A stretch of 64,000 nucleotides of DNA from Hemibagrus wyckioides (Eukaryota; Chordata; Actinopteri; Siluriformes; Bagridae): contig NC_080731.1 of NCBI RefSeq assembly GCF_019097595.1, positions 17,975,571-18,039,570 on the forward strand, written 5' to 3'. The translations under genes were made by a program, and so were the position numbers. Position 1 is the stretch's first letter; every line of letters starts with the position of its first letter. This document shows, in pieces, positions 49,851-61,092 of this stretch. The notes beneath the pieces are model-generated. The model did no database searches. It was not told the origin of the DNA and was given only the letters and a program-made list of their open reading frames with translations.

Positions 49851-51289
49851 CTAGAAGATTGTTTTTATTTGCAATGAAATGCCCCTCGTTGCTATTTTTA
49901 AGGAGATTTTTATGAGGCGTTATGCAGGAGTGAGCATCTGGAATATGTGTTTACTGTGTGAATATGTGTTTACTGATACAGTTACTGAAATGAGTAGCTT
50001 AATGCCTGTTAATCAATCACTGATTGACACTTATTTTATCGCAGCATGTTCGATATAAAATGAGTCAGGACTTTCTTGGCTTTCAGTGTGAGACATGGGT
50101 TTCTCCCTCTGTTGTGTAACCTTACTGTTGAAGATAAAATCTGAGCTGATTATGAACACGCACTTGGAGGATCTCAGAGAGCAGAAATGGAGTTTCTATC
50201 AGCCTTTACTTTCAAGATAGAAACATTTGTGTGGAGAAAAATTTAAGCCTTTTTGTTTTTGTGTAACTTTGTTATGATGTATTGCTCCTAGTAGGCTATG
50301 GAAAAAGAGAAATACTTATGAAACACTACAAATTCTGAGTGTCTGCTTTCATATGAGATTGAAAACAGGAGCAAATTCATTTTTTGGTGTCATTTTTTGG
50401 CAAATACATTTTAGATAGCTAGATTAGTTAGTCTTTCTCAGAATGAGAAGGATATCAGGGAACATCTCTTTTCCAGACTGAACTCATTTGATAGATTTAA
50501 AATCCAAACTAAATCCTGAGCTGATCGTTCTTGCTCACACGTCGAACCCATGGCTTTGCGGCTGTGGGATTTGAACTTTTAACCCTCCGGTTACTTGCAC
50601 GGCATCTTAATCATGGCACTTCCAGTGTGCTGTCATGCAAGAGGCAAACGGTGAGTGCTGGGAATTGATAAGCTGACACAAATGGACGTGATTTAAGCCC
50701 GGCTGAGCGACGCTGCGCAGATTTGTATCTGTTCGCTTTATATTTCATTTGTATTTAGCCGTCCAGAGGACGCTGTTATCCGAAGGGATGTGCTGAACGC
50801 AAAGTACCTCCTCAGAGAATATCTAAGGATTTATAACTGGAGGAATGAATGCACAAGTGCATACGTGTGCAAACTGAAAATTTCAGATTTTGAGACCTTT
50901 CATGCGAGAAATGCAGACGGTTCCAACTCGAGGGCGAAGTCGGGACACTGAGGGAGTGACATCTCGCATTATGATCATGCTCGGCGCTCAGAGTAAGACA
51001 CGACGGGTTCGAGGTGTGTGGTTGTGAAACAAGGGGCAGAGATAATGCGGCGTAGATCTGAATAATGAGCAGGAGATTCAGCGTGATATGTACAGACGGA
51101 ATCAAAACACAACAGTGTGCCATGATGAAATGTAGTATCAAGTGACTTTATTCGCTTATGTTAGAGCAGCTGTAACAGTATTTCCTTAATTAAATATAAT
51201 TAGAGAAATCATCTAAATTCATTTCTACCAACAATCTTCAGTATGTGCAGGATGAGAACAAAATCCATCTGAAGTGTCAGAAAAACATG
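49851..51289. other. Intergenic stretch, nothing recognised
   Basis: The open frame at 50812-51141 (-) has no recognisable family. Confidence 0.45.
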
Positions 51290-51620
51290 TATATTCGGTA
51301 AAATCCATCTTAAAGCTGGAAAATACGAGCTAAGGCAAATTCAACGGTCATAACGTCTTCCGTTTTGTCATAGGAGATAAACAACATTGGACCAAACATC
51401 AAGCCTTGTGGCACACCTGCATTGAAAATGGAGAGAAAATGTAATATATCTGTTAAAAATCCTTCAGCCTTTAAACTTCAACCCCAGAAATCCTTACAGA
51501 AATAGTGAATTAAATGCACATTACGAGACGTTCGAACGGAAAACGGCTATTTTATGACATTTTATGAAATTGTAATGAAAAAGTGAAGGAGATGGAGATT
51601 TGATGTGTTTTTAATGATGT
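51290..51620. repeat. Duplicated block B, copy 1
   Basis: Matches 52885-53140 closely: 'aaagctggaaaatacgagct', 'tcttccgttttgtcatagga', 'cattggaccaaacat', 'ccttgtggca', then 'gaattaaatgcacatta' and 'gtaatgaaaaagtga'. Confidence 0.85.
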
Positions 51621-52239
51621 CTTTAGCTCCTATTCCGAGGGAATTAAATGGCTGGGATTGCAGGTCACACCAAATCTGTCGTTTCAGCTGTTTTTTTTTA
51701 TTTTTTAACAGACTGTGTTTATGTGCTGTAGAAATAACCAGCAAAAATAACTCCAAGTAATATACTGATTGGTCATGTGACTTACTAATGATGTGTGTAG
51801 ATTGTTAAAACACACATATCTGTGATTTAGAGACATAAGTAATACTCACTAAAGTCCTACATAATGTAAAGAGAAAAAGAACCCCATCCGAATAGGGTTT
51901 CTGTGTCTGAGTGACGATATTTGCATTAAGAAAAACACACAATTCTAATTCAATTTTTTTTTTAAATCCCATCTTGGCTTAAAGAGTGTTTATTTCCAGT
52001 TTGCGATTATAACTGGCATTTTGTGAGCTTTCTCATACATGATACATAGCATGAAGCAGGAGGAAACTGATATCTCCTCTCAGCTCAAAACTGCACCAAT
52101 ATAAATATTTCATAATCACACAACCCTTGCCATATTCCCCATATCTCCATTTTTTCCCCCATTACAATACAAATTTCAATGAGAAGGTACTTCAAAAAGG
52201 ATTTAGTGGCCTGAAAGCGATTCGCAAGAAAGGTGTGCG

Positions 52240-52404
52240 TTGAGGCATGTTCGGTTTCACAAGGATATACATCACATCACCAGCCGTGGAGCTTGGACTT
52301 TTGGCTCGGCAGATAAGCCCGGCGGCAAGAAAAAAGACGGCTATAAACGTGGATCTCCTTATGTGGAAAAAATGAAAAAATGGATTTATGAGAAGGTGTC
52401 AGGT
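52240..52404 (+). other. Unassigned open segment ending at a donor-like site
   Basis: A basic frame (…'GGKKKDGYKRGSPYVEKMKK'…) ends at 'gtgtcag' followed by GTAGGC, then a (GT)n run at about 52423-52456. No acceptor, family or partner exon was found. Probably not a gene, listed because the composition is protein-like. Confidence 0.12.
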
Positions 52405-52420
52405 AGGCAAGATAAGCAAA

Positions 52421-52458
<38 letters not shown>

Positions 52459-52742
52459 TGATACCCATATTAACAGTTTTTGCTCTCCTGACCACATTGT
52501 TTGCATGCATTATTTAATCCTTCAGTGCTCGTACTTGATAATAGATGGTTTCAGCCCAGCACCAACGTTTCTGAATCCCATTCAGTCAAGCTGCAGCGGC
52601 GGAGATAAAACCCCTTCCACGGAAATGGAGGTAGTTTGTAATTGGGCTCGGTCATGAACATGAACACACGTTCGCCGTGTTCCCGGGTTCGCTCGTCGTA
52701 CTGATAGGAGGAGAAAAATGCCTTGTGATTAGTCTCATATTT

Positions 52743-53270
52743 GTTGAAGTTTGTGTATTACCATTAGAAGTAAAATGTCTGAAATTCCAGTTCCAAATTC
52801 CCAAAAATACACCACTGAATGCAAATCTTACCTATTAAGGCATGTAGCTGACTGATAGAATCACATGAATATTCAGTATAGTGCTTTTTAAAGCTGGAAA
52901 ATACGAGCTACGGCAAATTCGACAGTCATAATGTCTTCCGTTTTGTCATAGGAGATAAATGACATTGGACCAAACATGGAACCTTGTGGCATGCCTGTAT
53001 GGAAAATGCACAGAAAATGAAATCTGTCTGTTAAAAAGTCCCAAATATCTTTTCAGAAAGAGAGAATTAAATGCACATTAGAAGACATGAAGAAAAGAAA
53101 CTATTTTCTGAATGAAACTGTAATGAAAAAGTGATTGGGATTCTTGATGTTTGTGTATTAGCTTAAACACGATTAATTCAGAGATACTGAACTAAAATGT
53201 CTGATATTCCAGTCCCAAATTCGAAAATACACGACTGAATGATGTCAAACCTCACATATTAAGGTGTAAC
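52743..53270. repeat. Tandem block A-B-A'
   Basis: Block A at 52743-52860 ('gaagtttgtgtattac', 'aaaatgtctgaaattccagt', 'aatacaccactgaatg') recurs as A' at about 53147-53270. Block B between them (52885-53140) is the partner of 51290-51620. The arrangement implies at least two local duplications of a unit of about 400 bases. Confidence 0.8.
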
Positions 53271-54166
53271 CTAGAGATTCTTGACTTTTTTTTCATGAGT
53301 TTTTTCAAGGGCCCAGATTTCTCTCTCTCTCTCTCTCTGTCTATAAATGAGAGGACTGGGCTTGTGCGTCACACTGCAGCGTCAGGAGATGTAGTTAAAA
53401 GACTCACGTCTCATCTCAGATGTTACATCCAACATTTGATTGAGGCAATGACCTTCATCGATTGCTAATTTTCAGAGGCTGGCAATGCTTTTTGGCTTCC
53501 TAATCTACTCTCTTAGAAATAATTTAAAAACAGGATGCCCTACTGTGGTACCACCAGTGTAACATAATTTGTACTTGTAGTGCAGTGTGTATGTTTTTTC
53601 CTGAAAATGTAAATGTATTATACTTCTAAAAGGAATTTCTGGTATATAATCAGACCACATGAACCATTCCGGGTAAACACACAAAATATAAGTACCTGAT
53701 AGTACCAACCCAGCGACAAGGAAAAGTACAGTTTGATCCAGTTATTTATAAGAGTACACACAGGTATATTCTTTGCTGTCACGATTCCACAAGGATGAAG
53801 TTCTTGGGTTGATAAACCCCAAGGGACTGGAACATGGTGAGGAGATTCCACCAGTAGGAAATGGCGAGGAACGGTCGACGAAGGCATGCTAATTAGAGGA
53901 TCGGAACATAGCCCAGGACTGCATTTACTAAAAACATTAATGAGGGCTGATGAGGGAAAAAAAAGGGAATGAGTTGCTGCAGTGATGTGACGCTGATTTC
54001 CCAGCAGTGGAGAGATAATTGGCTGCGCTACATGATCCCTTGTTAATTTATGACCTTGTAAAAAGTTTCTCTGACCTGCAACAGTGAACTCTGACACAGT
54101 CTAACCTACACAAACTCCAACGTTCCCTGGTGTGTTAGTGGATGTGTGACAGGGAAGGATGAGGGG

Positions 54167-54201
<35 letters not shown>

Positions 54202-54920
54202 AAAAGTTAGCAGATTTTTAACTGTTGGCTAACTGAGTTTCACTTTCTTCTATCTAAGAGCTTTGAGCACAGAAGTTTATAGATTTTTACCATTGAATTC
54301 ATTCAGAGATTGTGACATCACTGCCACCTAGTGTTTTTCCCTCAACCTCATGCAGTAGGTACAGAATATTTGGGTCTTAGGTTGCCTTTCCTTGCATATT
54401 ACTCTTTATCATTTTAAATATAATGTTTTTCAGATTGCCTTTGTAATGAAATTCTGAGTTGACTTTACTTCATTAAACTTCATTACATTGAGTAGTGGGA
54501 TTTTATCCCTCACTTCATCACTACCTCAAGAGAGCGATGCAGCGGCACTTTAGTCCTTTAGTTCAAACTTGGTAACTTCAAAAGCTTCGACTTTCTGGCT
54601 AAATACCGCCAAATTACCACACTAGTCATCTCAGACCGCTAACTAGCCAAGTCGTTGAGGCCAACGTATGAAGCAACGTTCTTCTACCACTTCTCTGTTA
54701 AATTTCTCATTAATATAATGTTAACCATTTCAGGATGATCTTGCTCTTTTGATTTTTAGGGACTAACACAGATCCATTATGTTTATGATTATTAAATTGT
54801 TTTTTTTTTATTCTTGGTTGACTTCATTGTAACTACTAAGTGCTCACAGAAATAATGAAAATGCAACACAAACTAACCTATAAAATTAGCCTCAAATCAC
54901 CAAGTACATCACAAACATAT
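53271..54920. other. Intergenic stretch
   Basis: (CT)n at about 53321-53338, (GA)n at about 54169-54199 and a diverged fragment of the 37299 family near 54529. No gene recognised. Confidence 0.5.
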
Positions 54921-54924
54921 CAAT

Positions 54925-55232
54925 ATAATATATTTATCTGCTGGAGCCTATCCCAGCACACATTGGGCAAATGGCAGGGGTACACCCTGGACAGGTCACC
55001 AGTCCATCACAGGGCCACACATATAGACAGACAACCACACACACTCACACTCACTCCTAAGGGCAATTTAGAATTACCAACCATACGTTCTGTACTGTGG
55101 GAGGAAACCAGAGAACCCAGAGTAAACCCGGGCAGGCACAGGGAGAACATGCCTGTTCGAACCCAGGACCTTCTTGCTGTGAGGCAACAGTGCTAACCAC
55201 TAAGACACAATGCTGCCCTATAATATATTTAT
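54925..55232 (-). mobile_element. tRNA-derived SINE, second copy, minus strand
   Basis: A 13-base direct repeat 'ataatatatttat' is at 54925-54937 and 55220-55232. The insert reads on the minus strand from a tRNA-like head with an A-box-like 'tagtggttagcac' and box B (complement of 'gttcgaaccc', 55155-55164) through the same body as 46245-46612. It stops at 'ggctccagcag', lacking the last 70 or so bases and tail of the other copy. Together the two copies define a full element of roughly 390 bases. Confidence 0.85.
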
Positions 55233-55770
55233 ATTTTTACAGATTTCAGTGTAGTGTTTTCTTTATTTGTTTACTACAAAATATATTTACAACAAAATAT
55301 GAACATATTTCATTAAAAAATCATAAATATAAAAGTATACCCTGAAACAGGGAGTTTGCTAGCTACATTACTAGCTAGTACAGAACTGTCTTGTAATTGT
55401 GTAAGGGTTTATACGCTTATTATATGTTCATTTGGTTTGTGTTTATTATACATTTTACAGAGTCTTTTGACAAACATTATTTAACAGGCTCCAAAAACTT
55501 TCTGCAACAAATTCGTACTAAAAAATACCAAATAATTTGGTAGAAATTTAAAATAATCTATCTTTAACCTTAACCATACTCAACCCCTATGGTAACGCTT
55601 CCCCAGACTGTTCTGAGAACAGCTTTAATTTTCCACTGACCGCTATTTTAATAGAATTCATCTGATTTTAATTTCACCTACCTGATCCTAGATCAGCAAT
55701 ATGCGTCTTTTTTTTTTTTTCTTTTTTTTTTTACTGGCGTGTTGCGTAGGTGCATGCGTGATGTCGTCAT
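55233..55770. other. Upstream of ncaph, nothing recognised
   Basis: A+T-rich sequence with a T-rich run at about 55709-55732. Confidence 0.5.
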
Positions 55771-55830
55771 CGTGTACGTATGACGTACTAACCGTCCGGC
55801 GCTAAATTTCAAATAGAAGGAAAGTGGAAT
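55771..55830 (+). promoter_or_regulatory. Probable ncaph core promoter with CHR-like element
   Basis: Upstream of the likely first exon, 'ccggcgctaaatttcaaata' combines an E2F-like GGCGC core (about 55798-55802) with TTCAAA (55808-55813), the reverse complement of the cell-cycle homology region TTTGAA. A 'tgacgtac' CRE-like half site is just upstream. CHR and E2F-type sites drive G2/M genes, including condensin subunits, through DREAM and MYB-MuvB/FOXM1. No TATA box is evident. Transcription start is inferred, not seen. Confidence 0.4.
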
Positions 55831-55947
55831 CTGTTGTGTGTGAGGTCAGTCCTGTTGTTTACAGTAAACTTATGAACATTTTTTAACCAGTTTGTTTTAA
55901 TCGTAAATAAGTAATCGGATATTCATCAAGTTGTGCGATAGAACGGA
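55831..55947 (+). other. Possible ncaph 5' noncoding exon
   Basis: The first coding exon begins at an acceptor ('gattgacag', 56508), so a 5' UTR exon must lie upstream. The best donor in range is 'cgga' followed by GTGAGT at 55948. Start and end are inferred. Confidence 0.35.
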
Positions 55948-56159
55948 GTGAGTATTTAATTCTCTTTTTATTTGCTGAAACGTACGTTAGTCTTGTTTTT
56001 TAGCGAACGGGAGCCAGCATGCTAATATGCTAGCGGAGGAGGCTGTATACATTTTAATGTTATTTTTTTTTGTAAAGAAAAGCTAATGTTTGTATAATTG
56101 AATATGTTTGTCTGTTTCCTGATCCCCGTTTATCCTTAGGGACACTTTATTTGACGAAA

Positions 56160-56160
<1 letters not shown>

Positions 56161-56215
<55 letters not shown>
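56161..56215. repeat. (AT)n microsatellite in ncaph intron 1
   Basis: About 27 AT dinucleotides between the presumed noncoding exon and the ATG exon. Confidence 0.95.
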
Positions 56216-56218
<3 letters not shown>

Positions 56219-56513
56219 ATTTTTTCTAAGAACGCTTTTAAATCAGTTTTAAATGAAGGATTCAGAAAAGAATCGTTTGAGAGAATCGATTCAAACGACT
56301 CGAATCACGAAAAAGAACAGCGTTTCTCTCTACTACTTCTGTTTGTCATTTCTGCTCAGTTCAGATTCTGTGTATTAATCGCAGGATGATTGTATAATTT
56401 CATCATAATCATGACGTTTGAGTGTGTTTAAGAGCACGAGACCATCTCTGGAGTCTGCAAACTAAAAGTTAATATGTTTTGTGCCTTTACTATGGATTTG
56501 ATTGACAGGCAGG

Positions 56514-56719
56514 ATGAGTGTAGTGAGCACCCCGACTTCACGGCCAAGGCAGTGGTCCTCTCCAGCGCTGGGGCACAAAGCGGCCCTCTCTGCCACCAGT
56601 ACGCCGCTGCTCGGGTCCATCCAAAGCAACGATGACGAACAGGAGCGAAGGCAGAGACGCAGGTCCAGAGTCATCGACCTTCACGCTGGGGCAGATTCCT
56701 CAATCAATGAGGTGTTCAG
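56514..56719 (+). CDS. ncaph: ncaph first coding exon
   Basis: Residues 1-69. Contains several Ser/Thr-Pro sites ('[11 protein letters not shown]', 'TSTPLLGS'), candidate CDK1 targets, and '[18 protein letters not shown]', the conserved entry to the kleisin. Donor GTGAGT at 56720; ends two bases into a Ser codon. Confidence 0.95.
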
Positions 56720-59700
56720 GTGAGTTCACCTGGATCCTAACCCTTTATTTGCTTATGAGAAGATTGACAGGATTCTCATCTTTGAATTAAAAACTATCTG
56801 ATTTACAGTAACACAGGAACTCCTGCTGCCGTGCCCAAGCTGTCTTCTGCCCAGATCTCGGAGCATTACTCCACCTGCATCAAACTCTCGACAGAAAACG
56901 TGAGTGAAACACACACACACACAGAGAGAGTTAAACAATTCCACTGGTCCTGCTGAACCTTTCTGATATCTCATCAATATGTCTGTAGAAAATCACCACA
57001 AAGAATGCATTTGGTCTTCACCTCATCGATTACATGGCCGAAATCTTAAAGGAGAAAGACTCCGAGCTCAACTTCAAGGTGAGTGTGTTGTACACCTTCA
57101 GCAATAGTGTTAAATGTTTTTACAGAAAACCAGGTGCATGAGTATGATCTTTGGTTCTGTTGTAGTAGGCACAAGATGTGATGGTGTGTGTGTGTGTTCA
57201 GGTGGCTGCAGGGACACTGGACGCTAGTACTAAGATCTATGCAGTGAGGGTGGACGCAGTACACGCTGATGCCTACAGAGTTCTGGGAGGACTCGGCTCT
57301 GAGACCAAACCGAAAGATGGTGTGTGTTTATCTGCCTCACTAATTAATATCCCATACACTAATATAAAATATCAGCACTTGTCCTAGATATAACACAAAG
57401 CCACAGTTATCTTCTAATCGTCTCCTGTTCCTTTTTTTCCACCTGAATTGTAGTTGAACTGGAAAGTGTGTGTGCATGTGTGTGAATCTACACCCCAGTA
57501 TTAAAGGTGCCATACATCATGCCACTGTGATGTGTTGTAATGCTGTGTTTTTATGACTGTACCAGACCAGGAGGCAGGAGAAGAGGCGGAGGCAGCAGGG
57601 GGCAGTGTGAGTGAACAGGCAGCCACCAAGCAGCCTCCAAAGAAACGGCCTCCGAAGAAGACAGTGGAGCAGAACCTGAGCAACATCAACCTCTCAGAGT
57701 CAGAGATGAAGTGTGAGGTAAAGGACATGGCTGTATCTCCAGTACACCAGATTCTTCACTCTTTATGCACTCTTGGACACACCCACTTTACCGTGCATGA
57801 TAGAAACAGAAGCCACACCCACTTTACTGTGCATGCATCTGTTACTGTGTATGATGGGTACAGAAGCCACACCCACTTCACTGTGCATGCATCTGTTACT
57901 GTGTATGATGGGTACAGAAGCCACACCCACTTTACTGTGCATGCATCTGTTACTGTGTATGATGGGTACAGAAGCAACACCCACTTTACTGTGCATGCAT
58001 CTGTTACTGTGTATGATGGGTACAGAAGCCACACCCACTTTACTGTGCATGCATCTGTTACTGTGTATGATGGGTACAGAAGCCACACCCACTTTACTGT
58101 GCATGCATATGTTACTGTGTATGATGGGTACAGAAGCCACACCCACTTTACTGTGCATGCATATGTTACTGTGTATGATGGGTACAGAAGCCATGCCCAC
58201 TTTACAGGGATTGAAGGGTGTTAAGGACTAATAAGAACAGAAGCCATGCCTCATTCACAGACAGTGGTAGAATCACAGAGATGGAAGGATAATGAGAGAA
58301 ACGCGTTTAATAATAATAATGCTTATTAAGAGCAGAATGCCTGATATCATCATCATCATCATGTATTACAGGTGGACCCTATGTTTCAGCGCATGGCTGC
58401 GTCTTTCGATGAGAACAGTACAGCTGGAGTGTTTCTGTCCGTGCTTTTCAGTGAAGACAGGAGTTGTGAGCTCAGGTTCCCCTCCCACATGACCCTGCTG
58501 AAATCCAGACCAGCCAGCTCACCCTCACCTGTACAACACGCACCTGCCTCACCCTTCACAGGTACCGCAGTGAACGCCTGACTGTCTGTATATGTGAAGT
58601 GTGAGGAGACGCACATCTCACTGGGGATTTTTTATCCTGTACCTGCAGTTAGTTTAAAGACTCTTGAGGAAAAGATGCCCATCTGCCCATCTCTACAAGA
58701 TTTCTCCTTCACCCAGTGGACACCTGAGCAGGTAATCCAACATTTTACAAGGGAATTTGACCTGTGCTTTATAAAGATCACTCCTACTTCCTGGTGGTGT
58801 TTGTTTGACAATAACATTATTTGAAAATTCCTATTATTAAACCCCCACAGTGACGGATAAATCTCATCTCTGTTCATCTCCACAGGCGACTAACCTGAAC
58901 CAGCTGCTGGAGAAGATGAAGCAGGGCGAGCACGCGTTCGACGTCAATGCCGACGTCGAGCCGGACGAGGGCGAGGCGCCGGACTTCGGGGATCAGTTTG
59001 ATGCGGATGGAGATGATGGAGGGGCGGGAGACTGCGGGGAACCCTTCGACGAGCACAAAGACGCCTGCTCCAGGAGGAGCCCAGAGAAAGGACGGTCAGA
59101 GAGCTAACGTCTGATTACATGTGTTTTTGCTCACATGTTCTAGTGTATAGATTAGGTTTGTGTATAGACAATTTGGATTTGGTGTTAGTGTTGTATTACA
59201 GTGGAACATGCAGATGGTGGTGTTAAAGCGAGCGTGTGTCTGTGCAGAGGGGTGATACCGATCGGAGAAGGCGACATCACCACCATGTGCCTGCAGCTGT
59301 CAGACAAACCCAGAGAGTATTCATACTTCAGCCCCCGCACCATGGCAACGTGGGTCGGCCCGGGATACTGGCTCTTCAAACCCACACACAAACGTGAGCT
59401 CACACACACAACAACAACACTCCTGCTGTACTCCATGTCATGCAGCATGTTGGATTCATATATATATTTTCTTTGTTTGTTTTTCACCATGTAGAGGATC
59501 ACAAGCCGGAGAAGGAAACTAAAAAGCGAGCATCGAAAAATCCCCTGGTGATCGACTTCAGCGAGGACATCCACTTTCACAACTACTTCCGCACCACCAG
59601 AGTAAGAGCTCCCTCATGTTCTGCTGAAGAGCACAGAACACAACCTCAGATCTTACTCAACAAGAGAGGATGCTGGAATTACACCAAAACATCTAGTGTT

Positions 59701-60109
59701 CACACAGGAGCACATGTACAGCGATGGTGTAACACTGACAAACACTCTTCATTAAAACTTCCCTTTTTTAAATCTGGAATTGCGCACCTGGAATTAGATC
59801 AGTTATTTTATCAGGGCAAAAGTCTTCAAAAATAGATCTTTTATGATTTCACAATTTTATGATTATGATTAATTTTCATTTATTTATTTTGCAGAATCAT
59901 GCGTGTTAATTTTTCACTATTTTTATTTTTCCTTTTTTTTAATTTACTTTAATAAAAATCTATCAAACTCAATTTTTTAATTTATTTTAATCCAACAAAA
60001 AATATTTTTTTTAAGGATAAAGTCATTTTTGATATCAACACATGTCTGTACACTAGTGCTGAGCCTGAAAGAATTGTCAAGAAAAGTTTCTGATTTTCCA
60101 TTTGTCAGA

Positions 60110-60151
<42 letters not shown>

Positions 60152-61059
60152 TCATTCCTCATTCCTGTCGTTTCCAGGCAGCAACCACCGTCAGTAAATC
60201 TGCCCTGAACACCAGCAACAAGAAAACCACTCTGCCGGCAGATTTCCAGTATCCACTCAGCAACCTGTCGCAGCTCAGCCTCAAACCTGCCAGCACGGTG
60301 ACTCATTAAACACAGACACAGCAGAAGTCTCACTTCCTGTTCACGTAGAAGCTACAAAACTTTATATTCAGACACACTAATGGTTTTACCCGTGTCCTGC
60401 CGTGTCTCCTAGCTGATTACAAAAGACAAGAAGAGGATATCGGGCGAGCTAGCCGAGGACATCGGAGAATATGATTATAACAACGCTAATGACACTGCTA
60501 ACTTCTGCCCACGACTGCAGGTACACACACACTCACCTTTACTATATAACTGACTGACTTTGTTCAGCCTAGCATCACTAATGCCAATTTTTTCCCCCCG
60601 TGGTAAAATCTGTCAGCTGGAGGACAGTGATGATGATGTGGGAGGATTCGCAGGATCGGATGACTCTCAGCCTGTAGCAGACAGACTGGACCCCGACGGC
60701 CTCTCCACATACGGAGAAGACTGCCTGGTGCCCGAGCCGCATAAAGTAAGAGCACATACCCTCAGTGTTATGAATAATAATAACACTAATATAATACAAA
60801 TAAACCTAACCCACAGAGTCAACTTTCTCACTGTTGGATTAATTTTCACGGTGTTGTTTCTATACGTTTATTGTGAATGCTTCCCACTGGGAGTGACACA
60901 AGTCAGATTCCTGTAAGAGCGAGTCGGATTCCTGTAAGAGCGAGAGATAATATTTACTGAGAGGGTGTTATGTTCTGGAAAAGCTGAACAATGTGAAGGA
61001 AACACACTGTAAAACCTGGGGAAAGAAATCTACTACTAAACACTCTCTCTCTCTCTCTG

Positions 61060-61092
<33 letters not shown>

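Noticed and set aside
57756..58231. Repeat proteins on both strands in the ncaph intron
   Set aside because: Every frame is open because the unit is 54 bases. Kleisin homology jumps across the region with matching splice phases.
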